Below are positions 8,463 through 17,024 of a stretch of 64,000 bases of DNA, piece by piece. This DNA is from Saxibacter everestensis. Lineage in GTDB: Bacteria; Actinomycetota; Actinomycetes; Actinomycetales; Brevibacteriaceae. The stretch's first letter is position 1. Each line of letters starts with the position of its first letter. A model generated the notes under the pieces. The model worked only from the letters and a program-made list of their open reading frames with translations. It was not told the origin of the DNA and searched no databases. Both the position numbers and the translations under genes were made by a program. The stretch is from assembly GCF_025787225.1 (NCBI RefSeq), contig NZ_CP090958.1:2032550-2096549 (forward strand), read 5' to 3'.

Positions 8463-10646
8463 CTAGGACGAAACCTCGGACAGCAGCCTGGCCAGGGTGA
8501 TGACCCTGACAGTGTCGAAGAAGTTGTCCACCAGAACCGGGGCGACGCCGCCGTCCACCAGCGGAAGTTTCCAGCTCGGGTAGGCATCCGCGCTGGCTGG
8601 CTGATAGTTCGGCCGGCGCCCGCCGACCGCGTCGGCCACGGGCACGCCGACGAACTGGGCTTGTGTCCTGGTCAGATAGGCGTAGAGCGCCTGCAGAATC
8701 TCGCGTTCACTGGCGTCCTTCGACAACAGCCCCATGGCGATCAGTCGCTCGATCACCTTCCGGCGAACCCGCTCGTCGATGGCGCGCTCCTCCTCCAGGC
8801 TCGACGTCAGCAAGCCGAGTTGCTCACGGAGTTCCAGGTGTTCCCCGGCCAGGAAGCCCGAGGTCGGGGTGCTATCCGGGTCGCCGACCAGCGCGAGCGT
8901 GGCCTCCGGCCAGTCGCCAACGACCGGGAGACCCGATTCGCTTTCGTCCCAGAGAATCGTCGAGCCGATGAAGCCGCGATCGCGCAGTAGACCGCGCTGT
9001 TCGTCGCTGAGTCCGGCCTCGTTCCGGGTAAATACAACCGCGTCTGCGCGATGGGCTTCCAGCGCGATTATCCCGAGCACCGCCTCGGCATCGGCATCGA
9101 CATACGTGCCGTCCGCCGGGTCGTTGCCTGCGGGGATCCACCACTGTCGAAACACCGAGTCGATCTGTGCCAGTGATAGCCCCTGCGCGCCACGCAGGGC
9201 CGCGCGGACAACGGCGCGGAACGGTTCATAGGCCAGGGCACGCAGCGCGTCGGGGTGCAGCGGGGACTGCGCGCTGTCCTCGCCTCTCGGAGCCTGCTGC
9301 GTCGGCGGCGAGCCGACGTGAATCTTGCGGGCCAGCAGATTTGGATTCGTCCACGCTTCGGCCCCCTCGGGATCATCCCCAAATGACAGTTCACGGACTA
9401 TACCGATCGACAGGCCGGCAGCCCGGGCGGCGTCGCTCGCGGCAAGCAACTGCTGCTCGGCGATCCATTGCAGCCAGACGAAGAACTCCATCCGGGAGGC
9501 CGCACGCTGCTTGAACCTGCGGAGAGATTCCCGATCCTGATAATTTGCGTTCTTGCCTCTGACATAGCCTGGCCACTCGCTGGAGCGCGGACCGAGCTGC
9601 TCGGCCGCGGCGCACCAGAAGGCAAAGCTCTCAAGTGCTGTGCCACCCCGGGACCGGAAGTCTTCGAATTGCGCCTGCCGGGCGCCGGAACGCGGGTGGG
9701 AGAACACAACCTCGAGCGCGCTGCGCTTGGCCTCCCACACGGCATCCCGATCGATAACCTCGCCGGCCACGTTGTGCCGCGCCTGATCGTCGCTCTCCCA
9801 ATCGATAAGGGCGCGAACGGCAGGCGGAAGGTAGGAAACCTCGTGAATGTCCTCCACTCGGATATAGAGCGGATCAAGATATCGCCGCGAGCTCGCCGCG
9901 AAGGGTGAGGGGTCCCGGTCGCTCAGGCCGCCCGCGTTGAACGCGTTCACCATCACAAAACTGGCGCCCTGGCGCCGGGCCGCGAGGTCGGCGAACTCCG
10001 CCAAATCCGCAAAGTCTCCAATTGCCCACGACTTGCTGGATCGAAGGCCATAGAGTTGCAGGAGATAGCCCCAGTGGCGGCCCTTGGCCCGTTCCGGCAG
10101 CGTGAGCCGCGCGGGAGTGACAATTAGTTCGGCCGAATAGACCTGAAGCCGGTCGTCGTCAGCGCTTTCCAGACTGGTGACATGCAGCCGGTGGTAGCCC
10201 AACTGTTGCCCGGACGGAATGGTCCACCGACTTTCAACCAGCTCAGTGCCGTCGACCGTGCGCTGGTCAACGTCGTCCTCGGCGAGTTCAAGTGCGCTGA
10301 TAGTGCCGTCTTCGCGCTCGATCGACACCTCGATCGGCACGTCCTTTTGGCTCCGCACCGGAACTGTGAGCTCCGTATCGTCGCGAATCACAATCGCCGG
10401 CGGCAGGGGCGACTGCCATTGCCTGGTATCGACCGCCTCCAGCGATTCATGGATCGCGGCTTCACTCGACGTGTCGACATGTAATGCGGACAGCACCGAC
10501 CGAAGCGTCTCGGGCGAAACCTCGACCTCGTCGCCATCGATGCTGCGATACGAGGTGGCTACGGAATATAAGGCGGCAAGATCGGACAGTTTCTTTTCCA
10601 GCACTACTGCATCGTGCCATATCTGCCCTACATACCCTTCGAACAC
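8463..10646 (-). CDS. GH77 4-alpha-glucanotransferase homologue (MalQ-like) lacking catalytic residues; probable pseudoenzyme
   Basis: 727 residues, full length for the actinobacterial long MalQ family (Rv1781c type). Fold landmarks are kept: YHRLHV and LYGLRSSKSWAIGDF, SPFAASSRRYLDPLYIRVE near 247-265, WLQWIAEQQL near 391-400, WWIPAG near 502, ALEAHRA near 528, STILW near 562 and GFLAGEHLELREQLGLL near 597. The active-site motifs are gone. Against a typical family member, with no gaps, RIDH aligns with SLAQ (491-494), so the nucleophile Asp is Ala493. VGEDLG aligns with FTREA-like FTRNEA (539-544), so the acid/base Glu is Arg541. The HD of region IV is Pro590-Asp591, keeping only the Asp. 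The HDLAVG loop reads RELSFG. The frame is intact, so it is probably expressed but not an amylomaltase. The start (GTG 10646) is doubtful: a palindrome covers it, and GTG 10604 is possible. Confidence 0.88.
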   Translation of the reverse strand: MFEGYVGQIWHDAVVLEKKLSDLAALYSVATSYRSIDGDEVEVSPETLRSVLSALHVDTSSEAAIHESLEAVDTRQWQSPLPPAIVIRDDTELTVPVRSQKDVPIEVSIEREDGTISALELAEDDVDQRTVDGTELVESRWTIPSGQQLGYHRLHVTSLESADDDRLQVYSAELIVTPARLTLPERAKGRHWGYLLQLYGLRSSKSWAIGDFADLAEFADLAARRQGASFVMVNAFNAGGLSDRDPSPFAASSRRYLDPLYIRVEDIHEVSYLPPAVRALIDWESDDQARHNVAGEVIDRDAVWEAKRSALEVVFSHPRSGARQAQFEDFRSRGGTALESFAFWCAAAEQLGPRSSEWPGYVRGKNANYQDRESLRRFKQRAASRMEFFVWLQWIAEQQLLAASDAARAAGLSIGIVRELSFGDDPEGAEAWTNPNLLARKIHVGSPPTQQAPRGEDSAQSPLHPDALRALAYEPFRAVVRAALRGAQGLSLAQIDSVFRQWWIPAGNDPADGTYVDADAEAVLGIIALEAHRADAVVFTRNEAGLSDEQRGLLRDRGFIGSTILWDESESGLPVVGDWPEATLALVGDPDSTPTSGFLAGEHLELREQLGLLTSSLEEERAIDERVRRKVIERLIAMGLLSKDASEREILQALYAYLTRTQAQFVGVPVADAVGGRRPNYQPASADAYPSWKLPLVDGGVAPVLVDNFFDTVRVITLARLLSEVSS

Positions 10647-10664
10647 GCCAGGACTGGCGTGTTC
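10641..10664. promoter_or_regulatory. Perfect 24-bp palindrome between divergent malQ-like gene and ptrB, candidate operator
   Basis: GAACACGCCAG (10641-10651), two bases, then its exact complement CTGGCGTGTTC (10654-10664). It overlaps the putative GTG start of the malQ-like gene (10644-10646) and lies about 90 bp upstream of ptrB. An 11-bp perfect arm with a 2-bp centre fits a dimeric regulator's site for the divergent pair. The regulator is unknown. Confidence 0.55.
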
Positions 10665-10752
10665 TCGTCCGGCGACAGCGATTCGCCATCCGGGCCCGCC
10701 GAACGGGTTCCCGGTAACGGTTGCTCTATAGCAGGTTCCCTATGGTGAGGAG

Positions 10753-13005
10753 ATGACATCGTCTTCCAGTTCCGCTTATCCGTTAGCCGCCGCAACCAGC
10801 TACCCGCCTGCCAGGCGTGACGAGACCGTTGATATGTTGCACGGCACTGCCGTGGAAGACCCGTACCGATGGCTCGAAGCTGCCGAATCCTCAGACGCTC
10901 TCGACTGGCTCCGCTCGCAGGCCCAGCTGTTCGGCCAGGCTCGCCAGGACTATTCCTATTTGGCGGGGTTCCGGGCACGGGTGGCGCAGCTCTTCGGCGC
11001 CGGTGCGGTGGGCTCGCCGGTTTGGCGTGGAGACCGCTGCTTCTTCACCCGCCGGGCGGGTGATCAGAATCATGCCGTACTACTGGTCAGCGAGCCCGGG
11101 GATCTCGCGAGCGGGTCGGCCCGAATCGAACGCGTGCTCGTCGATCCGAACTCGCTCGATCCGGACGGGCTTGCCACACTCGATGCCTGGCAACCAAGCC
11201 AGGAAGGTGACCGGCTGACGTACCAAGTCAGCGTAGGAGGCACCGAGGAGAGCGTGCTGCACACGATTGAGGTTGCCAGTGGGGACCAACTCGACGAACC
11301 GATCGATCGTGCTCGCTACTCGCCGGTCGCCTGGCTACCCGGCGGGGACGCCTTCTTCTACGTCCGCCGGTTGGATCCCGACCTGCTCCCCGAAGACGAG
11401 AAGCAGTACCACCGACGGGTGTGGCTGCATCAGGTCGGGGACAACAGTGAAAACGACGAACTCATCTTCGGCAACGATCCTGAAGCCGACCCGCATAATT
11501 ACTACGGTGTGGCGGTTTCCCGCGACGGACGCTGGCTTACGGTGGTGGCCGCGTCCGGTACGGCGCCGCGCACCGATGTCTGGATCGCCGCGTTGCCCGG
11601 CGAGCGCTGCGCGCCCGGCTCGAAGTCTGATTCCGCCGACGCCGCGACCGCGGACCGGTTGGTGTTCCGCGAGGTGATCGTCGGGGCTGACGCTAAGACC
11701 GCCATTCATATCGGCCGGGACGGCCGGATGTACGTGTTTACCGACCTGAACGCTCCCCGGGGCCGGATCGCGGTCGCCGACCCTCGTTCACCGGATCCCT
11801 CCAGCTGGAAAGACCTGGTTGCCGAGGACCCCGAGGCTGTGCTTGAGGAGTTCAGCATCCTCGACGGGCCCGAGCTGGACGTTCCGCTGCTTGTCGTTGC
11901 CACCTCGCGGCATGCAATCAGCCAGGTATCCGTGCATGAGCTGGCCGACGGCACCGAACTCGGCCAGATCGAGCTGCCCGGCACCGGCTCGGTCGGCGGC
12001 CTGACCGCAAAGCGCGAGGGTGGCCATGAGTTGTGGTTCGGCTACACCGATTTCACCTCCCGCACCCGGATCTACCGGTGGGATGCCGTCGACGGCACGA
12101 CAAGTCTGTGGGCAAGCGCTCCCGGCGACTCCTCCAAGGCTGAGCCCGGCGACTCCTCCGAGGCTGAGCCCGGCGACTCCGACGCTGCGCGAGCGGCTAT
12201 CCGCACAGTGCAGCGAACATATCGCAGCAAGGATGGCACCGAGGTGCGCCTGTTCGTGATCGCGTCGGCAGAGGCGTTCGATGCCGCTGGTCGTCCGCGG
12301 CACACCGCGCCGACGATTCTCTATGGTTACGGAGGTTTCGGGATTTCGATGACGCCCGGATTTTCGCCCACCGCTCTAGCCTGGGTTGAACGCGGCGGCG
12401 TCTACGCCATCGCCAGTTTGCGCGGCGGAGGCGAGGAGGGTGAGGCTTGGCGGCGAGCCGGCATGCTTGGCAATAAGCAGAACGTCTTCGATGATTTTCA
12501 CGCCGCCGCCGAATTCCTGATCGATTCCGGATTCACCACGCCGGAACAGTTGGGCATCTTCGGTGGTTCGAACGGCGGGCTGCTGGTCGGTGCGGCTCTA
12601 ACCCAGCGCCCCGAACTCTATTCGGCGGTCACTTGCTCCGCCCCACTTTTGGACATGTTGCGGTATCAGCATTATGGTCTTGGTGCGACGTGGATGTCGG
12701 AGTACGGCGACCCCGAGGTGGCAGAGGAGTTCGACTGGCTCCTGGCCTACTCTCCCTGTCACAACGTCCACGCTGGAAGCAGGTATCCGGCGGTACTGTT
12801 CACCGTGTTCGAGGGTGATACCCGCGTCGATCCATTCCACGCCAGAAAACTAACGGCACTGCTACAGCATGCAACCGCCTCGGACTCGCCTATCCTGTTG
12901 CGGTCGGAGGCGAAAGTTGGCCATGGTGCCCGTTCCGTCGAAAAGACCGTGGCACTCACGGCAGACCAGCTGGGCTTCTTCGCCCGGCAGTTAGGTTTAA
13001 CGTAG
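10753..13005 (+). CDS. ptrB: Oligopeptidase B / prolyl oligopeptidase family S9A serine peptidase
   Basis: 750 residues. S9A peptidases cut small peptides in the cytoplasm, oligopeptidase B after basic residues. An N-terminal beta-propeller (about 70-455) begins after YPPARRDETVDMLHGTAVEDPYRWLE and includes the family RVWLHQVG region. The alpha/beta-hydrolase domain (about 475-750) has Ser606 in GGSNGG, the Asp in FEGDTRVDPFHARKL and the His in VGHGAR. The linker between propeller and peptidase domain is an acidic octapeptide repeat (12121-12180), which is unusual for the family. The ATG at 10753 follows a GTGAGGAG ribosome site. It heads an operon: the stop codon is directly followed by the mscS start, and glbO overlaps mscS. 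Confidence 0.9.
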   Translation: MTSSSSSAYPLAAATSYPPARRDETVDMLHGTAVEDPYRWLEAAESSDALDWLRSQAQLFGQARQDYSYLAGFRARVAQLFGAGAVGSPVWRGDRCFFTRRAGDQNHAVLLVSEPGDLASGSARIERVLVDPNSLDPDGLATLDAWQPSQEGDRLTYQVSVGGTEESVLHTIEVASGDQLDEPIDRARYSPVAWLPGGDAFFYVRRLDPDLLPEDEKQYHRRVWLHQVGDNSENDELIFGNDPEADPHNYYGVAVSRDGRWLTVVAASGTAPRTDVWIAALPGERCAPGSKSDSADAATADRLVFREVIVGADAKTAIHIGRDGRMYVFTDLNAPRGRIAVADPRSPDPSSWKDLVAEDPEAVLEEFSILDGPELDVPLLVVATSRHAISQVSVHELADGTELGQIELPGTGSVGGLTAKREGGHELWFGYTDFTSRTRIYRWDAVDGTTSLWASAPGDSSKAEPGDSSEAEPGDSDAARAAIRTVQRTYRSKDGTEVRLFVIASAEAFDAAGRPRHTAPTILYGYGGFGISMTPGFSPTALAWVERGGVYAIASLRGGGEEGEAWRRAGMLGNKQNVFDDFHAAAEFLIDSGFTTPEQLGIFGGSNGGLLVGAALTQRPELYSAVTCSAPLLDMLRYQHYGLGATWMSEYGDPEVAEEFDWLLAYSPCHNVHAGSRYPAVLFTVFEGDTRVDPFHARKLTALLQHATASDSPILLRSEAKVGHGARSVEKTVALTADQLGFFARQLGLT
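12121..12180 (+). repeat. In-frame 24-bp tandem repeat in ptrB interdomain linker
   Basis: Two near-identical units, CCCGGCGACTCCTCC(A/G)AGGCT joined by GAG, end at 12141 and 12165; a partial third runs to 12180. Translated, it gives PGDSSKAE-PGDSSEAE-PGDSDAA. It sits exactly between the propeller and hydrolase domains, where length change would be tolerated. Confidence 0.85.
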
Positions 13006-14019
13006 ATGAGTCCTACGCTGAGGTTTGACCAGATGGATCTGGACTTCTGGCTCGATAAACCGCTCAAGATCGCGGTGATCATCGTGCTAGCGGTCGTGTT
13101 GAACTTCATCATCCGGCTGATCGTCCGAAATTTTGCCGAGCACATTGCCCGCGGCGACGTCGCGCCACTCGAGGGCGAACGGAAGAAGCCGGGAATCCTG
13201 CGTGCCGCAGGCCAGACCCGCGACTGGCTCCTGCAGGAGTCCCCGATCGCTATGGCGAGGCGAGCGCAGCGAGCAAAAACGGTCGGCTCGGTACTCCGTT
13301 CGGTCACCACGATCGTGGTCAGCGTGATCGCCATCCTGATGGTGCTGACCGAACTCGGCTTCAATCTCGCGCCCGTGCTCACCGGTGCCGGCATCGTCGG
13401 CGTGGCCCTTGGTTTCGGAGCGCAAACGCTGGTCAAGGACTATCTGTCTGGCCTTTTTTTGGTGGCGGAGGACCAGTTCGGGATTGGCGATGTCGTCGAC
13501 CTGGGTGAGGCAGGCGGCACTGTCGAGGCGGTGGGCTTACGCGTGACCCAGGTCCGTTCGGTCGACGGGACGCTATGGCATGTGCGCAATGGCGAGATCC
13601 TTCGAGTCGGCAACCAGTCACAGGGCTGGGCGCGGGCCGTGATGGATATCCCTATCCCCTACGATTCCGACGTCCGTCAGGTGAGCGATCTAGTGCTGCA
13701 ATGCGCTAAGGACATGCTCGCAGAGGACGAGTGGAGCAATATCATCCTGGAGGAACCAGAGGTTTGGGGTGTTGAGGCCTTCACCGGCGAGTCGATCACG
13801 CTGCGCCTGGTGATCAAGACGAAGCCGCTTGAGCAGTGGGCTGTGGCCCGCGAAATGCGCGCCAGGCTTAAGCTGGCAATGGACCGGAACGGCATCCACA
13901 TTCCGCTGCTGCAGCAAACCGTGATCCGCACCGGGAACCCCGGCGTCTTCGATCCCACCAATCCGCAGCACCACGACGAATCCAAGGATCACAAGGAACG
14001 CAATGACCGAGCCGAGTAA
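13006..14019 (+). CDS. mscS: Small-conductance mechanosensitive channel (MscS family)
   Basis: 337 residues. A transmembrane helix near residues 20-45 precedes a hydrophilic loop, then a second span (SVVTTIVVSVIAILMVLTEL-like, about 100-122). The pore-lining TM3 follows: APVLTGAGIVGVALGFGAQTL and KDYLSGLF, with the glycine/alanine packing typical of MscS. The cytoplasmic beta domain (IGDVVDLGEAGGTVEAVGLR...) and a charged tail end the protein. The channel opens under membrane tension and releases solutes during osmotic downshock. Its ATG directly follows the ptrB stop, and its last 17 bp overlap glbO, so translation is coupled. Confidence 0.93.
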   Translation: MSPTLRFDQMDLDFWLDKPLKIAVIIVLAVVLNFIIRLIVRNFAEHIARGDVAPLEGERKKPGILRAAGQTRDWLLQESPIAMARRAQRAKTVGSVLRSVTTIVVSVIAILMVLTELGFNLAPVLTGAGIVGVALGFGAQTLVKDYLSGLFLVAEDQFGIGDVVDLGEAGGTVEAVGLRVTQVRSVDGTLWHVRNGEILRVGNQSQGWARAVMDIPIPYDSDVRQVSDLVLQCAKDMLAEDEWSNIILEEPEVWGVEAFTGESITLRLVIKTKPLEQWAVAREMRARLKLAMDRNGIHIPLLQQTVIRTGNPGVFDPTNPQHHDESKDHKERNDRAE

Positions 14020-14446
14020 CGCGCCGCCGAGACTGGACAACTATTACGACGCCATCGGTGGTCACGACACTTTCGTCCGGTTGGTCGATGTCTTCTACGA
14101 GGGCATCGCCAACGACGAACTGCTGCGACCGATGTATCCCGAGGAAGACCTGGGACCGGCGAAGCGCCGGATGCTGATGTTCCTTGAGCAGTACTGGGGC
14201 GGGCCGACCACGTACAGCGAGGAACGGGGCCACCCCCGGCTGCGGATGCGGCACCATCCGTTCCAGGTGACGCCGGAGGCGCGCGACCATTGGTTGCAGC
14301 ATATGCGCGCCGCTGTCGATGCCATCGACCTGCCGCCGATCTACGAGTTCACTCTCTGGGACTACCTGACCCGCGCAGCACACGCCATGGTTAACTCCGC
14401 CGGGCCCAGCAGCGAGGCTGCCGGAACCGGCGCTTCACCGAATTAG
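14003..14446 (+). CDS. glbO: Group II truncated haemoglobin (trHbO)
   Basis: 147 residues, matching actinobacterial GlbO (Rv2470 family). Visible haem-pocket features: the B helix FVRLVDVFYEGIANDELLRP, the long EFYxGP-type stretch MLMFLEQYWGGPTTYSEE, the F-helix proximal His in RMRHHPF, and the G8 Trp in RDHWLQHM. The fold binds O2/NO and is linked to respiration and stress in mycobacteria. The ATG lies inside mscS (17-bp overlap) behind an AAGGAA site, so it belongs to the ptrB-mscS-glbO transcript. About 20 C-terminal residues (SSEAAGTGASPN) are low-complexity. Confidence 0.93.
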   Translation: MTEPSNAPPRLDNYYDAIGGHDTFVRLVDVFYEGIANDELLRPMYPEEDLGPAKRRMLMFLEQYWGGPTTYSEERGHPRLRMRHHPFQVTPEARDHWLQHMRAAVDAIDLPPIYEFTLWDYLTRAAHAMVNSAGPSSEAAGTGASPN

Positions 14447-14497
14447 GCCGATCGGCCGACTTGTTGGTCGCCCAGCCAGTCGCTGCCAGCTAGGCGC

Positions 14498-15187
14498 CTA
14501 GTCCGGCGCCGCCATCCGGGCAATAATGTGCCCTCGTGCCGACGTCAACCGGCGCCACGGACCTGCCGCATAGAGCGCGATTGGTTCCGAGCTGGTGAGG
14601 AATCCAAGCCCGGAAGCTGCAAATGCCGCCCCTCGTGGCAGCCGAGCGACTCCGGGAAGCTCCGCACCCCAGACCGCCTTGCGTACGGAGCCCACGACCT
14701 GGGCCCCTGCCTGATCCGGAAGGGCTTCAGCCACCTCACGCACGCCGCTTTCCGCCTCGGCGTGCAGCAAGCCGGTGTCGCCGACACCGATCATCGACCA
14801 GCCGGATCGGGGCGGCGATATTCCCGCCCAGGCAGCCCGAGCCCGATCCGGGGGAAGCGGAAGCCTGATGCCCGCGGGCTTCTCGCGATTGGTCGATGTC
14901 TCGTCGGCTCCACGGGCGAAACGGTCTGACATCGCGGCGAGTGACACCACGACATCGATATGCTGCGGCACCGCGAGTCGCAGCGTGCGCAGCCCAAGTA
15001 CGGTCGGAGCACTGTCGCCGAGGCTTGCCGGATACAACGGCGCGACGTAGACCGCCAGAATCTCGCCGATCGCGACGAATCTCACCGCACCGTCGGCGTC
15101 CAGCCGCTTGGCCCGGGTCAGGTAGGTTTTCAGGTCCTGCCAGGTTTCGTGATCTTCGAGGCTCAGGTGATCCACGCCGTCGGCCAC
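14498..15187 (-). CDS. Conserved actinobacterial protein of unknown function (Rv2474c-like)
   Basis: 229 residues with no catalytic motif I recognise. It begins MADGVDHLSLEDHETWQDLKTYLTRAKRLDADGAVRF and ends in a basic, alanine-rich tail. Its position, two bases after the Rv2475c-like thioesterase gene, reproduces the Rv2475c-Rv2474c pair of M. tuberculosis, which supports orthology by context. The start codon is GTG with no clear ribosome site, so translational coupling to the upstream gene is likely. It is convergent with glbO (51 bp gap). Function unknown. Confidence 0.8.
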   Translation of the reverse strand: MADGVDHLSLEDHETWQDLKTYLTRAKRLDADGAVRFVAIGEILAVYVAPLYPASLGDSAPTVLGLRTLRLAVPQHIDVVVSLAAMSDRFARGADETSTNREKPAGIRLPLPPDRARAAWAGISPPRSGWSMIGVGDTGLLHAEAESGVREVAEALPDQAGAQVVGSVRKAVWGAELPGVARLPRGAAFAASGLGFLTSSEPIALYAAGPWRRLTSARGHIIARMAAPD

Positions 15188-15189
15188 GA

Positions 15190-15762
15190 CTAGCTCTGAC
15201 GCCGAAACGGTACCGGTCCGGCGTCAAGACTGTGCAGAATCTCCCGCTCCTCGTTCGTCATCCTGCGTGGTTTGCCGCTCGAGCGATCCACGAAGACGAC
15301 GCTGGTCTCGGCGAGCGCGTAGCTGACGCTGCCGTCCGGTTCACGCACCTCGTAGCCAAGGTCGAAACTCGCGCCTCCCAGGCGGCTGACCCACATGTCG
15401 ATAGCGACCGGTGCTACACGGTACTCAAGCGGCGCCCGGTACTCGATGACATGCCGGGCGACGAGCGAGCTGGTGTCGAACCCCATCCGGGAAAACAGCT
15501 GGATGGCGGTGCCGTCGACCACCGACGAACCATCGGACGTCGCGGTCGGCGAGCCAAGCAGGCGCACCCGGGCTTCTTCGAGCAAGCGCAGGTATTGGAC
15601 GTTGTTGACGTGGTTATAAGCGTCCATGTCGCCCCACCGAAGCTCAAGCAGGAGGCTCAGCTTGTCGGCTGCCTGATGCAGGGGCTCCGGCCCCGGAGTG
15701 TCCTCGCGCTGCGCGCTGGCACCAGCGGTTCCCTGTACTTCATTAACTGACATAGTGGCCAT
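15190..15762 (-). CDS. Hotdog-fold acyl-CoA thioesterase (4HBT family, Rv2475c-like)
   Basis: 190 residues from ATG 15762, chosen because a GGGAAG-type site precedes it; the frame is open 22 codons further. The hotdog signature is RWGDMDAYNHVNNVQYLRLL, with the catalytic Asp and the NHVNN turn, followed by the central strand region VIEYRAPLEYRVAPVAIDMW and DLGYEVREPDGSVSYALAET. These enzymes hydrolyse acyl-CoA thioesters; chain length cannot be read. It is co-directional with the Rv2474c-like gene and divergent from tesB, another thioesterase (135 bp gap). Confidence 0.9.
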   Translation of the reverse strand: MATMSVNEVQGTAGASAQREDTPGPEPLHQAADKLSLLLELRWGDMDAYNHVNNVQYLRLLEEARVRLLGSPTATSDGSSVVDGTAIQLFSRMGFDTSSLVARHVIEYRAPLEYRVAPVAIDMWVSRLGGASFDLGYEVREPDGSVSYALAETSVVFVDRSSGKPRRMTNEEREILHSLDAGPVPFRRQS

Positions 15763-15896
15763 CTTCCCATCCCGCTCCCCTGGATACTCAGCGGGCCGGA
15801 GGGCAAACCATCGGGGGTCCGGCAGCACCGGCTACAGTCCAATGCAGACCCGTTTGGCTTCGGCCGGCTGTTAACAAAGTCCTGAGAGGAAAACGA

Positions 15897-16787
15897 ATGC
15901 CTGAAAACCTTGATCCGGTCGATGATCTGCTTATGATCCTGGACCTGAAGCGACTGCCGATCGATCGTGAGGACTCGCACCACGATTTGTTCGAGGGCAT
16001 CAGCCAATTCAAGCCGGACGGCCGGGTGTTCGGCGGCCAGGTCCTCGCGCAGTCGATCGTTGCCGCGACCCGTACCGTCGAAGCTGATCGCGGAATCCAT
16101 TCCCTGCACGGCTACTTTTTGCGGGCCGGCGATATCCGCGAACCGATCACCTTCGGCGTCGAGCGGCTTCGGGATGGCGGGTCGTTCAGCGCCCGGCGCG
16201 TGCATGCCTTCCAGCACGGCAAGGCGATTCTGTCGCTGATCACGTCGTTCCAGACGGAGAGCGACGGCATCGACCACCAGGACACCATGCCGGAGGGGCT
16301 ACCGGATCCGGAGTCGCTGCCGAGCGCCCAGGAACTGCTTGGGCATATCGACCACCCTTACGTGCAGAGCTGGATCAACCAGCGTCCGATGGACATCCGG
16401 CACGTCGATCCCTCGCTGTACGTGGGAGCCGGCGGCAAACAGGTCGCGGAGCAGACTGTCTGGATGCGGGCAACCAAACCGATTGACGCCGATCCGGGCC
16501 TGCACGCGGCGATTCTTGCCTATGCCAGCGACTACAGCTTGCTTGAGCCAATCCTGCGCCGGCACGGCGTGAAGTGGCTGACGCCTGGACTGAAAATCGC
16601 CAGCCTCGATCACGCCATGTGGTGGCACCGGCCGGTCGACGTCGGGCAATGGCTCGCCTACGTCCAGACGTCGCCCAGCGCCGGAGGAGGCCGCGGCCTG
16701 TCCACCGGCAGGATCTTCACGACCGACGGCACCCTGGTCGCCACCGTGGCACAGGAGGGAATGGTCCGCGTTCCGCTGCAGGACTGA
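15897..16787 (+). CDS. tesB: Acyl-CoA thioesterase II (TesB family)
   Basis: 296 residues in two fused hotdog domains. The first runs from LFEGISQFKPDGRVFGGQV to LRDGGSFSARRVHAFQHGKA. The second holds the catalytic Asp in ASLDHAMWWHRP, the Thr/Ser stretch in GRIFTTDGTLVATVAQEG and the Gln of the triad in the same segment. The length is standard. TesB hydrolyses medium- and long-chain acyl-CoA. ATG 15897 follows a GAGAGGAAAACGA ribosome site. The gene is monocistronic; the next gene, nrtR, has its own regulatory region. Confidence 0.94.
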   Translation: MPENLDPVDDLLMILDLKRLPIDREDSHHDLFEGISQFKPDGRVFGGQVLAQSIVAATRTVEADRGIHSLHGYFLRAGDIREPITFGVERLRDGGSFSARRVHAFQHGKAILSLITSFQTESDGIDHQDTMPEGLPDPESLPSAQELLGHIDHPYVQSWINQRPMDIRHVDPSLYVGAGGKQVAEQTVWMRATKPIDADPGLHAAILAYASDYSLLEPILRRHGVKWLTPGLKIASLDHAMWWHRPVDVGQWLAYVQTSPSAGGGRGLSTGRIFTTDGTLVATVAQEGMVRVPLQD

Positions 16788-16812
16788 TTACCGCGTCTGA
16801 TCGGCCGCGTGT

Positions 16813-16884
16813 CTGGGTTCCGGTTCGGCGTGCCTTGCGGGCAGTCGTGCCTGGCGGGCAGGCGTGCCTGGGTTCCGGTTCGGC
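16813..16884. repeat. 17-bp direct repeat in low-complexity gap after tesB
   Basis: CTGGGTTCCGGTTCGGC occurs at 16813-16829 and 16868-16884. The 16788-16984 gap also holds repeated GTGCCTGGCGGGCA and ACCAGCCGCTC words, including an inverted version (GTGCCAGGCAGGCGGGCA). No gene is visible there; the interval ends in the nrtR operator region. Confidence 0.7.
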
Positions 16885-16984
16885 ATTCCTGGCGGGCTGG
16901 GCGGGTCGGCTACCAGCCGCTCGTGCCAGGCAGGCGGGCAACCAGCCGCTCAACCACCAGCCAGCCAGCCAGCATCTGGCCGGG

Positions 16985-17015
16985 CACCGTTAAAGTCATT
17001 TCGACTTTAACGGTG
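16985..17015. promoter_or_regulatory. Perfect 13-bp-arm inverted repeat upstream of nrtR, candidate NrtR operator
   Basis: CACCGTTAAAGTC (16985-16997), ATTTC, then the exact complement GACTTTAACGGTG (17003-17015). The centre lies about 54 bp upstream of the nrtR start. NrtR is a dimeric repressor of NAD-synthesis genes in other actinobacteria, including M. smegmatis, and binds palindromes next to its targets. Assignment to NrtR is by position and symmetry, not by a matched motif. Confidence 0.65.
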
Positions 17016-17024
17016 TAGAGTGAC

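Noticed and set aside
10641-10664. Palindrome GAAC...GTTC as an SOS (LexA) box
   Set aside because: The actinobacterial SOS box needs GAAC and GTTC four bases apart; here they are 16 apart and the arms are much longer.
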